DNA from: UBA1845 sp002338715
Lineage (GTDB): Bacteria > Planctomycetota > Phycisphaerae > UBA1845
Length of the DNA: 64,000 nucleotides
Reading direction: 5' to 3'
Assembly: GCA_035344155.1 (NCBI GenBank)
Contig: DAORAL010000009.1
Span: 66,120-130,119 of the forward strand
A program made the position numbers and the translations under genes. This document shows positions 33,606 to 42,357 of the stretch, piece after piece; the first letter of the stretch is position 1; every line of letters begins with the position of its first letter. The notes under the pieces are model-generated. The model was given only the letters and a program-made list of their open reading frames with translations, had not been told where the DNA came from and made no database searches.

Positions 33606-33623
33606 AGTACTCTCGCCGCCAGC

Positions 33624-33768
33624 AACCGTCGTCACTCCCGCGCGGGCGGGAGTCCAGGACGGGCGATGACAAACATGCGGGGCGTGGTTCCGGCGTGCGC
33701 GAAAATGACGAGGGGGCGAGTTCGACTTTGCTATTCCCCTGGATTCCCGCTTTCGCGGGAATGACGGC
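33624..33768. repeat. cluster of three REP-like palindromes between uvrA-like and convergent gene
   Basis: Unit 1 (33627-33659) is ACTCCCGC-GCGG-GCGGGAGT in inverted orientation; unit 2 (about 33689-33715) is a degenerate copy with GCGCGAAAATGACG; unit 3 (33736-33768) reads CCTGG then ATTCCCGC-TTTC-GCGGGAAT then GACGG and repeats the copy at 19972-20002. They fill the gap between convergent stops and may act as a bidirectional terminator. Confidence 0.8.
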
Positions 33769-33798
33769 AGTTCCGAACCACTGCGTCTGCCATAAAGC

Positions 33799-36024
33799 TC
33801 ACAAGCCGGCTGCAATAATCGCCCAACCGGACGGAATCTTGATCGTACTGCCTGAAGCTTTGGGCAGCGGGTGATCGACATTCGGTTCATCGATCTTACG
33901 CATGACCGCGTTCTTGCGCAGATGGTTCAATTCTTTGGGCCACTCAAATGTCATCGGCGCTGCATCGCGATTGACCACGAGCATCCCCATCATCAACCCG
34001 AAGATCTGCTCCATCAGCAGCGCGACCCAGTCGGTCTTCCAAATCGAATCGCCCAACGGGGCGGAATGACTTGCGGGCACCTCCACGCGAATCAGCGCCG
34101 CGCCAGCCGACTTCGCCGAACGGTGAATCGGATCTGTAAAATCGTGGTCGTCGCTGACAACGTGCGTCTTGAGATTGTCCACCCGCCAATCGATGTCCTC
34201 GATTCGGCTCAGGTCTGCCCCCGGTTCGGGCGATCGGTAGAAATGCCTGCCGCCAATCAACTGCGCCATCAACGCGGGCAGCGGTGAAAGACGATCCGCG
34301 ACCTTCTTGCTGTTAAACACCGACACGCGAATGTCATGCGCGGGGGCGGTCGTTACATCAACCCAAGCCGCCAGCGCCCCCTTGTCGAACTCCGCATCGA
34401 TATCATGGCGCTGGGCATCATCGTCAGCCGACCATCCGCCCCAGCGGCCGAGGTGTGTGCCGTGCGGCATCCAGCCAATGCGGAAGTGCCGGTTGAGCGT
34501 GTTGGCGTAAGGCGAAACAAACGGCGCGGGTCGCAACATCGACTTGATCCACAGCATCACGCCATATGCCGCATCCATATCAACGCCATTGAGCAGCGAT
34601 CGCACGATGATCGAAGGGCGGTCCACCAGCGGCAGCCCGATCGTTTCCAGATCGCGCCCGACGGTAATGATCGCCGGTTGATTCGGGTCTGCCGGTCTGC
34701 GCTCTTCGGGCCAAGCCAATGCAGGGAAGCGCTCGACCATGTCGCAAAGGTGGCTGTGGAATTCTTCCTGCGACCGACCGACAGCGATGAACTGTCCGAT
34801 CGATTGTTGAGCGATACCCATCGCCGATAGCAAAAGATTCATCGCGGGCACCGCATCGTGCAGCGAACTGCCGACGGCTTCGATCGGGTCAACATCGATC
34901 ACGACGATAGCCCCTCCCGCGGTGCGCTTGAGGAGCGCGATCGGTTTTTCGGAGCTGAGTTCAGAATCCGTCACCGAATCGAGCAGGACATCAAACCCGT
35001 GCTTCTTGCAGAAATCCTTGAAGATTTTGTTCTGGCGGAATTGCCGCTGATACATCTGCGACGAATGGTCGCTTCTTCCGGCGAAGGGAATCTGATCGTA
35101 AAGCGCAAATGCGGCGGTCACGTAATTGGAGTGGAGGACGCGCGCGTGGAATGGATCATCGACTTGTTTGATGAGTTTCGTCAGCACGTGCCCGCCTGAA
35201 ATCGCCTCCATGAACTGCGTTGAGACAATGACGATTCGATCTTCGGCCAGTGCATTGAGCGCCTTGATGCTGGGCACTTTTGCCAGCGACTTGTCAGTCA
35301 GGATCATCACGGCGTCGGCTTGCAGCGCCTGCGGTTGCAGCTTGGATGGACTGTGCGCGCTGACGCGGTTTTTTCCGAATCGATCCGCCAGCCACTTGAC
35401 GATGGGGCGATCGGTTTTATTGGTGATGATTGACACTGACCGCGCGGCTTTTGGCGGCTGATGGGCGAACGGCGGTGGCGGAATCGCCGCGGGATGCGAA
35501 CGACTTTCCGGTTCGATGATCGGAATCACGCGAACGTCATGAATGCGGGCCAACCCCTGGGCGTGACGCAACCCGATCTGCATCTCGACCGAGGCCATGC
35601 CTTCCTCGGCTTTGAAATATCCGCGCAGCGTGTATTCATGCGCTTGTTGAAGCGGTTCAAATGCAAACGGTTTAAGCGGCTTGCCGTCGCGATCGTATGG
35701 CAGCAACTGCACGACCAATCCGCCAAAGTCATCGTCGCGTGCGCAGTCGCAGGATACGACGGCTTCCACGCGATAAAACTGTTCTTTCTTGCAGCGGAAC
35801 TTCTGCGACCAGAACCCGCCCGAACGCGTGTCGGTGCATTCGAGTTCCATTCCGCTGAGGTGGCCATTGTTTGATTTGGGCATCGGACGCCAATCGACGT
35901 CATCACCGGCTGATGTCCACGTCCACCCACGCGGTTTCTTCTGACCTTCGGAAAAATCCGCGTTCTTGATTCGATTGAGTTCTGCAAGCATATCGTCTTC
36001 GCTTTCGTTAACAGTTGGGGGCAT
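33799..36024 (-). CDS. large protein of unknown function with N-terminal carbohydrate-binding-like domain
   Basis: 741 residues from ATG 36024. No signal peptide is evident. Residues about 20-165 resemble a CBM4/9-like jelly roll (IKNADFSEG, GFWSQKFRC, YRVEAVVSCDC, LRGYFKAEEG, ARIHDVRVIPI). About 190-440 is an alpha/beta region (VSIITNKTDRPIVKWLADRF, VMILTDKSLAKV, RIVIVSTQFM), possibly Rossmann-like, then more alpha/beta and a beta end. I do not recognise the family. It is 118 bases downstream of the pseudo-protease gene on the same strand and may be the last gene of the long minus-strand train. ATG 35991 is an alternative start. Confidence 0.6.
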   Translation of the reverse strand: MPPTVNESEDDMLAELNRIKNADFSEGQKKPRGWTWTSAGDDVDWRPMPKSNNGHLSGMELECTDTRSGGFWSQKFRCKKEQFYRVEAVVSCDCARDDDFGGLVVQLLPYDRDGKPLKPFAFEPLQQAHEYTLRGYFKAEEGMASVEMQIGLRHAQGLARIHDVRVIPIIEPESRSHPAAIPPPPFAHQPPKAARSVSIITNKTDRPIVKWLADRFGKNRVSAHSPSKLQPQALQADAVMILTDKSLAKVPSIKALNALAEDRIVIVSTQFMEAISGGHVLTKLIKQVDDPFHARVLHSNYVTAAFALYDQIPFAGRSDHSSQMYQRQFRQNKIFKDFCKKHGFDVLLDSVTDSELSSEKPIALLKRTAGGAIVVIDVDPIEAVGSSLHDAVPAMNLLLSAMGIAQQSIGQFIAVGRSQEEFHSHLCDMVERFPALAWPEERRPADPNQPAIITVGRDLETIGLPLVDRPSIIVRSLLNGVDMDAAYGVMLWIKSMLRPAPFVSPYANTLNRHFRIGWMPHGTHLGRWGGWSADDDAQRHDIDAEFDKGALAAWVDVTTAPAHDIRVSVFNSKKVADRLSPLPALMAQLIGGRHFYRSPEPGADLSRIEDIDWRVDNLKTHVVSDDHDFTDPIHRSAKSAGAALIRVEVPASHSAPLGDSIWKTDWVALLMEQIFGLMMGMLVVNRDAAPMTFEWPKELNHLRKNAVMRKIDEPNVDHPLPKASGSTIKIPSGWAIIAAGL

Positions 36025-36142
36025 GTATAGCCGCCAACGGCGAGGCTTGCAAATCATACGCGGACTCAGCATGGTGAAATGCGACGCAATTTCACAGCGG
36101 TCGGATGTGAGTTTTTTCTGCGGGCGGAATCGACGGATGCGT

Positions 36143-37297
36143 CTAGTCTTGCGGCGAATCAGTTTCCTCTTCGGTCACCGGTTTGGTTGGGTCGAAGGGC
36201 TCCTCCTCGATGGGCAGCGGGCCCAATTCTTCGCTGCGCGCCAGCGTGACTTCCACATCGATATGCTCAGCCCCTCGCAGCAGTTGCAGATTCACGCGTT
36301 CGCCAGCCGGCACCATGTAGAGCGCCTTGACCAGATGTCCGAAATGCTTGATCGGCTGACCGTTGATGCGCACAATCCAATCGCCCGAAAGCGCACCCGC
36401 ATCGCGAATTGGTGAAGGGTCAGCCGACGATTTGATCGCCACGCCTTTTTCGATTTTCGGATCGACCGTCATGCCAAGCCAGCCGCGGTGAAACGATTTT
36501 CCTTCTTTCAACTCCGCGACGATTTCATGAACGCGCTTGCCCGGTACGGCGAAACCCACACCGGCATCGTAAAACTCGATGCCCGCAAGTTCACCCGGAC
36601 GCTGCGCCATCGGCACGCAGATGCCCAACACATATCCCGATGAATCGAGCAACGGTCCGCCGTAGTTGGCGGGGGAAAGTTTTGCGTCGGTTTGAATCGC
36701 GTTACCCATCATGCGATTGACGGCGCTGACGATGCCAACGCTGGCCATCGGTTTCGATCCGCCGAACCCCATGCCCATCGCGATCGCGGTTTGCCCCGGA
36801 CGAATCTGCTCGTTGGGCACCCAGTCGGGCGTGGGCAGGTCAGCCGCATCGATCTTCAGCAACGTCAACTTGCGAACGCGGTCGCGCGCGACGATGTCAG
36901 CCGTCATCTGCCGCCCATCGGACAGTGCAACGGTGACGATCGAAGGATCGCGCACGAAGTTGAAACTGCTGGTGAGGATGAACCCATCCGCAGAATAAAT
37001 GATGCCCGTCGTGGGGCCGTCGGCCACCATGAAGTTGGAGCCCGGGTTGTCGCGGAATTGATTCGGGTTGTCGTCGTCTTCGGTGGCCAGCAGTTGATCG
37101 AGCGGCTGAACCCCGCCAACGGTCTCGATGCGCACGATGAAGGGGCTCGCATGGTTGATCGCGTCATCGACCAGCGCCTGCATGCCCGTCGTGATATCAG
37201 TACTCGAATCAGAAGCGCGTGCGGGCGATCCAACGGCCCCATGCAGCACCACCACGCACATCATGCCAACCGCGAAACGTCGAGAAAGTCCGGTCAT
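36143..37297 (-). CDS. HtrA-like pseudoprotease with PDZ domain
   Basis: 384 residues with signal peptide (FAVGMMCVVVLHGAVGSPARA). It has the trypsin-like/HtrA fold pattern (TTGIIYSADGFILT, RKLTLLKID, TDAKLSPANYGGPLLD) followed by a PDZ domain (about 270-355, RGWLGMTVDP, RDAGALSGDWIVRINGQPI). All three catalytic residues are replaced: His by Phe112, Asp by Lys143, Ser by Tyr212, so it cannot cleave by the usual mechanism. A probable job is substrate or peptide binding or regulation of the neighbouring protease. Its ATG overlaps the stop of the upstream HtrA-like gene by four bases, with GGAGG correctly placed, indicating coordinated synthesis. Confidence 0.85.
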   Translation of the reverse strand: MTGLSRRFAVGMMCVVVLHGAVGSPARASDSSTDITTGMQALVDDAINHASPFIVRIETVGGVQPLDQLLATEDDDNPNQFRDNPGSNFMVADGPTTGIIYSADGFILTSSFNFVRDPSIVTVALSDGRQMTADIVARDRVRKLTLLKIDAADLPTPDWVPNEQIRPGQTAIAMGMGFGGSKPMASVGIVSAVNRMMGNAIQTDAKLSPANYGGPLLDSSGYVLGICVPMAQRPGELAGIEFYDAGVGFAVPGKRVHEIVAELKEGKSFHRGWLGMTVDPKIEKGVAIKSSADPSPIRDAGALSGDWIVRINGQPIKHFGHLVKALYMVPAGERVNLQLLRGAEHIDVEVTLARSEELGPLPIEEEPFDPTKPVTEEETDSPQD

Positions 37298-39984
37298 TTC
37301 GCTTCCTCCAGTTCGATGCGGATTTTCTTGACCTTGTCATCGCGCAGAACGGTCAGTTCGAGAACATCGCCCGGTTCGCTCTCGTCGATGATCCGCTCCA
37401 ACACTTCAAGCTTGGCGATGGGGCGGCCATTGGCTCCGATGATCAAGTCGTCCTTGCGAATCCCAGCACGGGAAGCCGGCGAACCGCGCCGCACGCGCTC
37501 GACGTAAACCGGGTTGGAGCGATATCCCAACTCAAAGAATTTGATGCCGTGATAAACGTCGCGCCCTTTGGCTGTCGACGTACCTGATTCGTGCGTGGCG
37601 GGGTTCGAGGCGTTGGCCACGAATTCACTGAGGACCGAGATCGGGATGGCGTAGTTTAGCTGCGTGTAGGTGAATCGAGACTCAACACCGCGACCGACGA
37701 GGCCCAGCAGTTCACCGTGACCATCGACCAAAGCACCGCCTGCAAATCCCGGCGCGCTGGTGATGGCGTCGATCACCAACACGTCACCGCGATAGGGAAA
37801 GTCCTGCGTACCACGCGTCGCGTCCAGTTTGGTTGTACCACAATAGACGCCGCGACTCAGCGAAATGTGTTCGCCCTTGTCCGCAACCTTGAATGGGTTT
37901 CCGCCCGCGAACACCGGCTGACCGATGGTCAATGAGGGTGTCTGGTTGAGTTCGAAACACGGGTACTTGCCGTGCGTTTCTTCAGGCGTATCGCTGAATT
38001 CAACGGGCTTAAGTTGAATCAGCGCCAACTGCAAATCCCGATCGGCATGAACGAGTTCCACTTGGCGCGGCGTACCGTTGTACAGATGAGCCCGCACGTT
38101 AGGCGAGTTGAGCAAACCCGAATCGACCGTCAGCGCCAGTCCGTTTGTCGAGATCAAAATGCCGCAGCCGTACCCCTCGCTCTGACCCACACGGGCGCCG
38201 GTGAGTTTGACCACACGATTGGCAACGTCTTCGAAAATCTTTGCCGCAGGCGTCGGAACTTTCTTCGCTGTGTTTGCAGGGGCGTCATCGTGATGGTCGA
38301 CGTCCTGCATGTTGCGATCGACGATGCGGATTGCTGTGCGTCCGAGCGTTGATTCGACGTCGAGATCGACGGGCCAACCGGTTTCGTCAGCCAGCGTGAT
38401 GCCCGCCACCTCACGGGTCGGTTCATCGGTGACCGTGATGCGGCGAAGGTTTCCAGCGGCTGCATCGAATCCGAGGCGAATCGTGGTGTGATCGTCGAGC
38501 GATGCGGAAAGGCATTCGAGCAGCGTGGAATGGGATTGACCATTGCTGTCGAGGTCGAGAAGTGCGTCCGCGCCGCAGTGTTCAAAAAGGCCAGCCGACG
38601 TTTGCGGATCAGACTCGACCAGGCGCTGCTGCACAAACGCCCGCGCCCGAAAGACCAGGTCCATCGGCAGGGGCAGGGGGGCATCGTTGTGGGTTGCTTT
38701 CAATTCCCCATCGATTCTGTCGACGACAACACTGCCCGAATTATCGTCCACCGGTTCCCAAACGAGGCGGCTGGCGTCGGAAGCGGCGACGGCGTATTCA
38801 ATCGGATCGTTCGCGCTTTCGCCCGCTGCATGCGATTCTTTCCACCTCATGTCAGTCGCAATGTCAATCGACTTGCCGAGTGTATCGTGGAATCGCCGAA
38901 GCACGCGTTCAACAGCGCGGGCGACGACATCGCCATCGGGTTCGTAGGGTTTGCGCGTCTTGATTTTGACGCCTTCGGTCCGCGTGATTTTGTGGTGCAC
39001 TTCACCGGATGCGTCGCGATAACTCAGCGCAACGGGCCAATCACCCGGCAGCGTGCCCAACACACTCGCAAAATGGTTGGCGGATTCGATCGGTTGATTG
39101 GCGAAGCGAAGTAGAACGTCACCCGGTCTGATGCCGATATTCCACGCGGGACCGTCCTCGTACAGTTCGATGAAGACGACCCCGGCATCGCGATCGCGCA
39201 CGGTGGCTTGAATCGTGCCGTGTTCGACGAGCAGTCCAGCACGCAGACCGGGGATGAACGGTTTGATCTGGTTCGATGTAATGGCGTAACCCATGCCGAC
39301 GTTGACGCGGCCACGCATCGAAACGGAGATGCGGCCATTGATGCCGATGACTTCCCCCGCGAGGTTAAACAGCGGACCGCCGGAGTTTCCGGGGTTGATC
39401 GCGGTATCCACCTGAATGCAGTCAGAATAGAGCAGCACATCGCCCGAGCCATACTGGTAGCGATGAATGCCGCTGACGATTCCCGAGGTGACGGTCGGCG
39501 TGTAGTCGTCGGACAAAAGGAACGGATTGCCCATGGCGATCGCGGTGTCGCCGACGCGCACGAGGTCCGAATCGCCCAGATTTGAAAACGGGAATGGATC
39601 GCGGCCGGTGAGTTTGAACATCGCCACGTCACCGCCCGGATCGATGCCAAGGACCTGCAGCGGATAGAGCTTTCCGTCTGACATTCCGCCGAATCCGCTG
39701 CGTGTTTCCATCATCGCTTCGACGACGTGGAAGTTCGTCAAGCCGTAACCATCCGGACTGATGATCACACCGCTGCCACCGCCACGTTCGTCTTCGTCGA
39801 AAATGCAGACCACCGACGGAGCGACTTTTTCGACCACGGCGATGCGGGCGTATTCGGCGCGCTCTGCGAGTTCGATGACGGTTGGCTGGGTCGCGACGGT
39901 GTCGGCTGCGATGACGTGCGCGCTGCCAAACACACATGCCAACAGTGTCGCGAGGGCGATGGATTGTCGAAGCGTGGGAAGGAT
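37294..39984 (-). CDS. two-domain HtrA-like serine protease (active plus degenerate protease domain, two PDZ)
   Basis: Exported protein of about 896 residues. Domain 1 is a normal HtrA protease: LTNFHVVE (His), GGDVAMFKL (Asp), AINPGNSGGPL (Ser), then a PDZ (IELYEDGPAWNIGIRPGD). A spacer with a helical/beta region follows (about 360-590). Domain 2 is again trypsin-like, but its His is Ser (LALTVDSGLL) and its Ser is Ala (SAPGFAGGALV), while the Asp remains (RDLQLALIQL); a C-terminal PDZ follows (ERVRRGSPASRAGIRKDD). ATG starts are absent. TTG 39942 would cut the signal peptide; reading upstream gives LRQSIALATLLACVFGSAHVIAA, and ATC 39984 lies 6 bases after AGGAGA. I therefore place the start at 39984 with caution. 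Confidence 0.85.
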   Translation of the reverse strand: MLPTLRQSIALATLLACVFGSAHVIAADTVATQPTVIELAERAEYARIAVVEKVAPSVVCIFDEDERGGGSGVIISPDGYGLTNFHVVEAMMETRSGFGGMSDGKLYPLQVLGIDPGGDVAMFKLTGRDPFPFSNLGDSDLVRVGDTAIAMGNPFLLSDDYTPTVTSGIVSGIHRYQYGSGDVLLYSDCIQVDTAINPGNSGGPLFNLAGEVIGINGRISVSMRGRVNVGMGYAITSNQIKPFIPGLRAGLLVEHGTIQATVRDRDAGVVFIELYEDGPAWNIGIRPGDVLLRFANQPIESANHFASVLGTLPGDWPVALSYRDASGEVHHKITRTEGVKIKTRKPYEPDGDVVARAVERVLRRFHDTLGKSIDIATDMRWKESHAAGESANDPIEYAVAASDASRLVWEPVDDNSGSVVVDRIDGELKATHNDAPLPLPMDLVFRARAFVQQRLVESDPQTSAGLFEHCGADALLDLDSNGQSHSTLLECLSASLDDHTTIRLGFDAAAGNLRRITVTDEPTREVAGITLADETGWPVDLDVESTLGRTAIRIVDRNMQDVDHHDDAPANTAKKVPTPAAKIFEDVANRVVKLTGARVGQSEGYGCGILISTNGLALTVDSGLLNSPNVRAHLYNGTPRQVELVHADRDLQLALIQLKPVEFSDTPEETHGKYPCFELNQTPSLTIGQPVFAGGNPFKVADKGEHISLSRGVYCGTTKLDATRGTQDFPYRGDVLVIDAITSAPGFAGGALVDGHGELLGLVGRGVESRFTYTQLNYAIPISVLSEFVANASNPATHESGTSTAKGRDVYHGIKFFELGYRSNPVYVERVRRGSPASRAGIRKDDLIIGANGRPIAKLEVLERIIDESEPGDVLELTVLRDDKVKKIRIELEEAK

Positions 39985-40021
39985 GGCGAGTCTCCTGCGA
40001 TGCGATGCGGTGCGCGGGTCT

Positions 40022-41254
40022 TTAGCTTTGCGTTTTTGGTTTGATCAATCGAGCCGCCCCCCAATTCGCCCAATCACCGATGTCTGCGTGTTCGGCGGGT
40101 TCGACAACAAGCGTCATCCACTCCGCGCCAACCACCGAGACGTTGATGGGAAGGGCTCGATCCGCTCCGGTGACAGGTTCGCTGTCGAAGGCGACTTTGC
40201 CATCGACGACAATTTTGAAAATCACACTTCCGCCCGGGCGCACCGCGTCATCCAGACCGACCTTCGCCGCGAACGTCTGATACGCGCCGGCCAAGCGGTA
40301 TTGCACTTCGCTGTTTGCGTGAACGCCGATTCCATGGTCGAACGTTGTTCCATCCATGCGCATCGGTTGGTTGAACACGTTGCGGTTTTTTCGCACCGAC
40401 CAGCCGTCATACAACACGCTGGTCGATGTTTGGCTTTGCGGTTCGAGCGCGTCGAGATAGACAATGCGATCGTTGTTGAGTGTGATCGAATCGATATCGT
40501 CGATCGGGCAGGCGATCGTCTGGTTGAATCCGGTGGTAAAGGTCACGCGACCGTCCTGAATCGAATCGAGCGATCCGCCGAAGACATCGCCCGAATCCAG
40601 TTGCAGCGATGCCGGTGGGAGCGGCTGGTATTCCAATGATGTCGCAAAGACCAGCGCGTAGATTTTTTCGAGTTTGACGCGACGGGTGCGATCGTTGAAT
40701 CGAAAATCGCCGCCCGTGGGATTCAATTCGACGAGCGCGCCGTGAATCGCACTGACGCCATCTGCCGCTTTCTCGCTTCGGGCGAGCAGAATATCTTCAC
40801 CGGCTTGGGCGTTGGCGATCGTGTCTTGATAACGCGATGTTATTTCGACGGGCCAACTTTCCTGCTGAAATGTCATCGCCCGCATGTCGGTGAATGGAAT
40901 CCGCAGTTGATCGGCGAAAGTCGTCTTCATGATGATGCCATCGGGCACGGATTCGAGGATGCTTCCGGACAGTTGGCCGCCCGATTTCGGATAGACCAAA
41001 CAGGGCCGAGGGACGCGAACGCTGTCGAGGCGACGGTGGAACGTAACTCTTGCCAGGTCCGCCAGCGGTGTTGCGTGCTCTTCACCATCGATCTGCAAGG
41101 TGATTGCATCGGTCGAAAGTGAGATGAGTTCGCCCACGACGGCTGACCCATCGACCTCGGTCAACGTAACCTGCGACGCGCGGGCCTGCGCACCCAGCAC
41201 GCACACCATCATCAGCGTCAACATTGCATTTATGATTCTTGGTTGAACATGCAT
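40022..41254 (-). CDS. NPCBM-domain secreted protein
   Basis: 410 residues with a signal peptide (MLTLMMVCVLGAQARA). Residues about 30-260 form repeated small beta units with pattern DGSAVVGELISLSTDAITLQ and GQLSGSILESVPDGIIMKTTF, like SH3/LSm-type strands. Residues about 268-405 are an NPCBM domain: YLDALEP, FDHGIGVHANSEVQYRLAGAYQTFAAKVGLDDA, VIFKIVVDGKVAFDS, WMTLVVEPAEHADIGDWANWGAARLI. NPCBM domains occur with glycoside hydrolases and probably bind carbohydrate. It sits directly after the TPR gene (5 bases apart) and before the HtrA-like gene (37 bases), so it may be a glycan-sensing partner of the proteases. Confidence 0.85.
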   Translation of the reverse strand: MHVQPRIINAMLTLMMVCVLGAQARASQVTLTEVDGSAVVGELISLSTDAITLQIDGEEHATPLADLARVTFHRRLDSVRVPRPCLVYPKSGGQLSGSILESVPDGIIMKTTFADQLRIPFTDMRAMTFQQESWPVEITSRYQDTIANAQAGEDILLARSEKAADGVSAIHGALVELNPTGGDFRFNDRTRRVKLEKIYALVFATSLEYQPLPPASLQLDSGDVFGGSLDSIQDGRVTFTTGFNQTIACPIDDIDSITLNNDRIVYLDALEPQSQTSTSVLYDGWSVRKNRNVFNQPMRMDGTTFDHGIGVHANSEVQYRLAGAYQTFAAKVGLDDAVRPGGSVIFKIVVDGKVAFDSEPVTGADRALPINVSVVGAEWMTLVVEPAEHADIGDWANWGAARLIKPKTQS

Positions 41255-41259
41255 GGTTG

Positions 41260-42357
41260 CTACGGTTGCTCCGCCAACGATTCGTAATACTGTTCGACCA
41301 GCGCCCGGTAGCGGCCCGGGAAACGATCACGCAACACTTGCAGGACTTTGTCGCGATCGGCTTGCGGCATCGAACCCCACGCATCGCCCGGATTTATGCG
41401 TCGACCGGCTTTCTTTCCCGAAGGCATTGACCCGCCGTTGGGGGCGTTCGAATCCTGGGGCGCCGATTCGGACTGGTCCTGCTCTTGCGGATTGTCTTGT
41501 GGTTGGGACTGCTGCGGATCGGGATTCGATTGTTGCTGCTGTTCCTGCTTTTCGGTTTCTTCGATCAAGGTGTCGAGCAACTCGATGACCCGCTGCTGAG
41601 CGGTTTGAACCTGCTCGCCCGTGTCGGCGGCGGCCAATCGCTTCTGCGAAAACGACATGAGGTCGGCGACTTCACCAATGCTTTCGGGTACGCGGCGGGC
41701 CAACTCCGCGAGCATCTGCTTGGCCGTCACGACGAACCGCGGCGATGCATCGGGAAACTGCGCGAGGAAGTCTTCCAGGGTGCGTTTGGCCTCTTCGTGC
41801 TTGAGGTTGTGAATCTGACAGTATCCGAGCATGTAGAGCAGGTCGGGCTCGCCGAATGCGTAGTCGTTGTAGGTTTCGATGTCTTTGAAAATATCGGCGA
41901 TGCGCTCCTCGGCTTCGACCAGTTTTTCCAACTCGACCAACTGGCGGACGAGAAACAGATTCGCGTTGTGATGCAGATAAGGATCAGCCGACTCGGTCAG
42001 CTTTCGCATCGCCGCGACGGTTTCGGGCGTCGCGCCATTTTCGTCGTAACCATCCAGCGCTTCGCGAAATTCCGGCGACATCAGTACGAGCACTTCGATG
42101 ATCAGCGATTCGGGGTCGGCTGGATCACCTTCCGGGTCGGCGACTTCTTTCTGATACGTCGCCACGGCGTCAGCGATGATCTTCTGAGCCTTTTCATCAA
42201 CCGATTCGATCGACTGCACGTGCGTCACCAATCGGTCAAAGAATCTGTCGCCATCATCGTCAATATCTGCGGTTTGGGCATGGGCACTGACCGCGCATCC
42301 CAACAGCGCAACCGCCAGCGCGGCGATGGACCAATATCGTCGTCGGTGTGCGATCAT
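41260..42357 (-). CDS. exported TPR-like protein with Gln-rich linker
   Basis: 365 residues. Signal peptide SIAALAVALLGCAVSAHAQ; helical TPR-like region about 100-230 (EPDLLYMLGYCQIHNLKHEEAKRTLEDFLAQFP); then a coiled/Gln-Pro-Asn-rich disordered segment (about 255-315); and a conserved C-terminus GDAWGSMPQADRDKVLQVLRDRFPGRYRALVEQYYESLA, a motif common in planctomycete MoxR/VWA operons and BatC-like proteins. ATG 42357 overlaps the upstream stop (TGATG); GTG 42360 is also possible. GGGA precedes it. Likely periplasmic partner of the two VWA membrane proteins. Confidence 0.75.
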   Translation of the reverse strand: MIAHRRRYWSIAALAVALLGCAVSAHAQTADIDDDGDRFFDRLVTHVQSIESVDEKAQKIIADAVATYQKEVADPEGDPADPESLIIEVLVLMSPEFREALDGYDENGATPETVAAMRKLTESADPYLHHNANLFLVRQLVELEKLVEAEERIADIFKDIETYNDYAFGEPDLLYMLGYCQIHNLKHEEAKRTLEDFLAQFPDASPRFVVTAKQMLAELARRVPESIGEVADLMSFSQKRLAAADTGEQVQTAQQRVIELLDTLIEETEKQEQQQQSNPDPQQSQPQDNPQEQDQSESAPQDSNAPNGGSMPSGKKAGRRINPGDAWGSMPQADRDKVLQVLRDRFPGRYRALVEQYYESLAEQP

